A stretch of DNA of 64,000 bases from Yoonia litorea (GTDB taxonomy: Bacteria; Pseudomonadota; Alphaproteobacteria; Rhodobacterales; Rhodobacteraceae). This document shows, piece after piece, positions 63,252-64,000 of this stretch. The stretch spans positions 1,116,001-1,180,000 of the forward strand of contig NZ_FOZM01000001.1 in assembly GCF_900114675.1 (NCBI RefSeq). The letters are read 5' to 3'. The notes beneath the pieces were generated by a model. It saw only the letters and a list, made by a program, of their open reading frames with translations. It had not been told where the DNA came from and made no database searches. Numbering within the stretch: the stretch's first letter is position 1; each line of letters starts with the position of its first letter. Both the position numbers and the translations under genes were made by a program.

Positions 63252-63698
63252 ATGTCGGCTGAAACCGATCTGATCAAACTCTACTCTGGCCGCATTCTGG
63301 CGCTCGCGGCAGATATGCCGCGCACAACACGTCTGGAAAATCCCACAGCAACAGCCAAGAAACGCGCGCCGCTTTGCGGCTCTACTGTTACGGTAGACGT
63401 CGCTGTCACGGATGGGGTTATCACCGACTATGCTCAGGACGTGAAGGCCTGTGCCCTTGGTCAAGCTGCAGCAGCCATCGTTGGTGCAAATGTTGTGGGC
63501 CTGAGCGTTGCCGAGATCGAAGAAGGCCGTAACGCGCTTTATGCAATGCTGAAAGAGGATGGCCCTGTGCCGCCCGCACCCTTTTCCGATCTTGAGGTGT
63601 TGCAACCGGCAAAGGACTACAAGAACCGCCATGCCTCGATCATGCTGGCCTTCGATGCGACCCTTGACGCTTTGAGCGAAGCGCAGGCCGCCGGATAA
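63252..63698 (+). CDS. NifU/IscU-like iron-sulfur scaffold-type protein (one cysteine missing)
   Basis: A 148-residue protein of the NifU N-terminal/SufU fold. Two of the family's cysteines are present, C42 in PLCGSTV and C67 in KACALG, but the third position, in the RHASIMLAF region near residue 128, has alanine and serine instead of cysteine. It can still bind iron or a cluster only if another ligand takes over; otherwise it may be a transfer or regulatory protein. Similar proteins sit beside hisI in other Rhodobacteraceae, as I recall. The start ATG 63252 is not preceded by a strong ribosome site. A minus-strand terminator begins at its stop. Confidence 0.8.
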   Translation: MSAETDLIKLYSGRILALAADMPRTTRLENPTATAKKRAPLCGSTVTVDVAVTDGVITDYAQDVKACALGQAAAAIVGANVVGLSVAEIEEGRNALYAMLKEDGPVPPAPFSDLEVLQPAKDYKNRHASIMLAFDATLDALSEAQAAG

Positions 63699-63733
63699 AA
63701 AAACCGCCGCATCCCGGGACAAGGGAGCGGCGG
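63697..63733 (-). terminator. Intrinsic terminator for the minus-strand small gene
   Basis: CCGCCGC (63704-63710) with GCGGCGG (63727-63733), extended inward by TCCC/GGGA after one unpaired base. On the minus strand the stem is followed by TTTTTTT. It abuts the stop of the NifU-like gene on the other strand. Confidence 0.88.
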
Positions 63734-63871
63734 CAGGAATGAAACGGTCAAATCCGGTCCGATATCAATCGAGGAGAGGCAAAACCCCGCGTTTGAATTG
63801 GACAGGCAGGTCACCACATCGCATTCTTGGGACAGGCAATGTGTGGGACCGGATCTGAGCCGTCAGGCAAA

Positions 63872-63994
63872 TCAAATCAACCCGGGCAAGGTCAATCCGA
63901 CAATCAGCAAAACCATCAAGGCAACAACGCCCAGAGCATCAGCGACGATCGTTTCACGCGAGCGTGTCAGGACCAGTTTAATCTCTTCTGCCAT
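63872..63994 (-). CDS. Small single-helix membrane peptide
   Basis: A 40-residue open frame: a charged, helical N-terminal half (AEEIKLVLTRSRETIVADAL) and a hydrophobic stretch (LGVVALMVLLIVGLTLPGLI) that would cross the membrane once. Its ATG at 63994 lies six bases from the right edge, so the ribosome site cannot be seen. Support comes from the coherent amphipathic-to-membrane pattern and from an intrinsic terminator 140 bases downstream on the same strand. The stretch between (63734-63871) carries paired segments ATCCGGTCC/GGACCGGAT. Function unknown. Confidence 0.55.
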   Translation of the reverse strand: MAEEIKLVLTRSRETIVADALGVVALMVLLIVGLTLPGLI

Positions 63995-64000
63995 GGCTGT

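Noticed and set aside
1..64000. CRISPR arrays, insertion sequences, prophage or integrase genes
   Set aside because: No spaced direct repeats of CRISPR size, transposase or phage-type genes were recognised on either strand.

Overview
The window is a gene-dense stretch (about 60 protein genes and one tRNA, no rRNA, CRISPR array, prophage or insertion sequence) of an alphaproteobacterial chromosome. Gene content points to the Roseobacter group of the Rhodobacteraceae: long-form PstC/PstA, a fused TAXI-TRAP permease with a DctBD-type two-component system, TrmFO, Usg, a Hint-domain protein, an XRE-cupin regulator, paired GcvT-type FAD oxidoreductases, a metal-independent type of HemB active-site sequence, and a putative CtrA box. 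The genus cannot be fixed from this sequence alone. Most of the region looks like ordinary core chromosome with short accessory modules.

Layout. 1-3320: tail of an unknown gene, a PAS-domain protein, then yicC-gmk-gamma carbonic anhydrase and a small receiver-like protein. 3474-10775: a complete phosphate-starvation cluster phoR-pstSCAB-phoU-phoB; two tandem Pho boxes lie directly behind phoR and in front of pstS, and a strong hairpin separates pstS from pstC. 10780-13256: gnd and a CaCA-type cation exchanger. 13514-20182: a TAXI-type TRAP transporter (binding protein, hairpin, fused permease) beside a DctB/DctD-like sigma-54 two-component system. 20457-23177: a glycosyltransferase, aroQ, a LuxR-type solo regulator and an unusually structured 0.38-kb gap. 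23178-24892: rpsB-tsf. 25087-27226: divergent HupE/UreJ-like membrane protein and DUF4198 periplasmic protein, probably metal related. 27266-30478: psuK-psuG (pseudouridine breakdown), a DUF502 protein and a LysE exporter. 30471-32283: patatin-like hydrolase and 3-hydroxybutyrate dehydrogenase. 32355-32480: a candidate small RNA with promoter and terminator but no protein gene.

32555-35565: an orphan peptide-type binding protein, then an arsenate reductase overlapping an AqpS-like aquaglyceroporin. 35585-39614: XRE-cupin regulator diverging from a tightly overlapped adenylate-forming enzyme / DsbA-type protein / Bcr-CflA exporter operon. 39662-45524: mfd, a small membrane protein, hemB and a SYLF lipoprotein. 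45558-51893: two divergent GcvT-type FAD oxidoreductases (methylated-amine catabolism), a MobA-like nucleotidyltransferase and a Hint-domain protein. 52169-54292: tRNA-Leu(CAA), a zinc metallopeptidase, a YqaA-type membrane protein and dsbB. 54278-56756: Lrp-type regulator diverging from arginase and ornithine cyclodeaminase (arginine to proline). 56760-63994: usg, gyrA, trmFO, a methyltransferase, gluQ, hisI, a NifU-like scaffold protein and a 40-residue membrane peptide.

No wholly new multi-gene system is obvious. The most useful leads are noncoding: the candidate sRNA at 32355-32480, the hairpin cluster and perfect 18-bp palindrome behind the luxR-type gene, the CtrA-like box at 810-824 and the hairpins that follow two binding-protein genes. 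Among proteins, the LuxR homologue with three altered ligand-pocket positions, the arsC-aqpS pair, the adenylate enzyme/DsbA/exporter operon and the NifU-like protein lacking one cysteine deserve a look. Start codons were chosen from ribosome-binding sites and family alignment by eye and may be off by a few codons.
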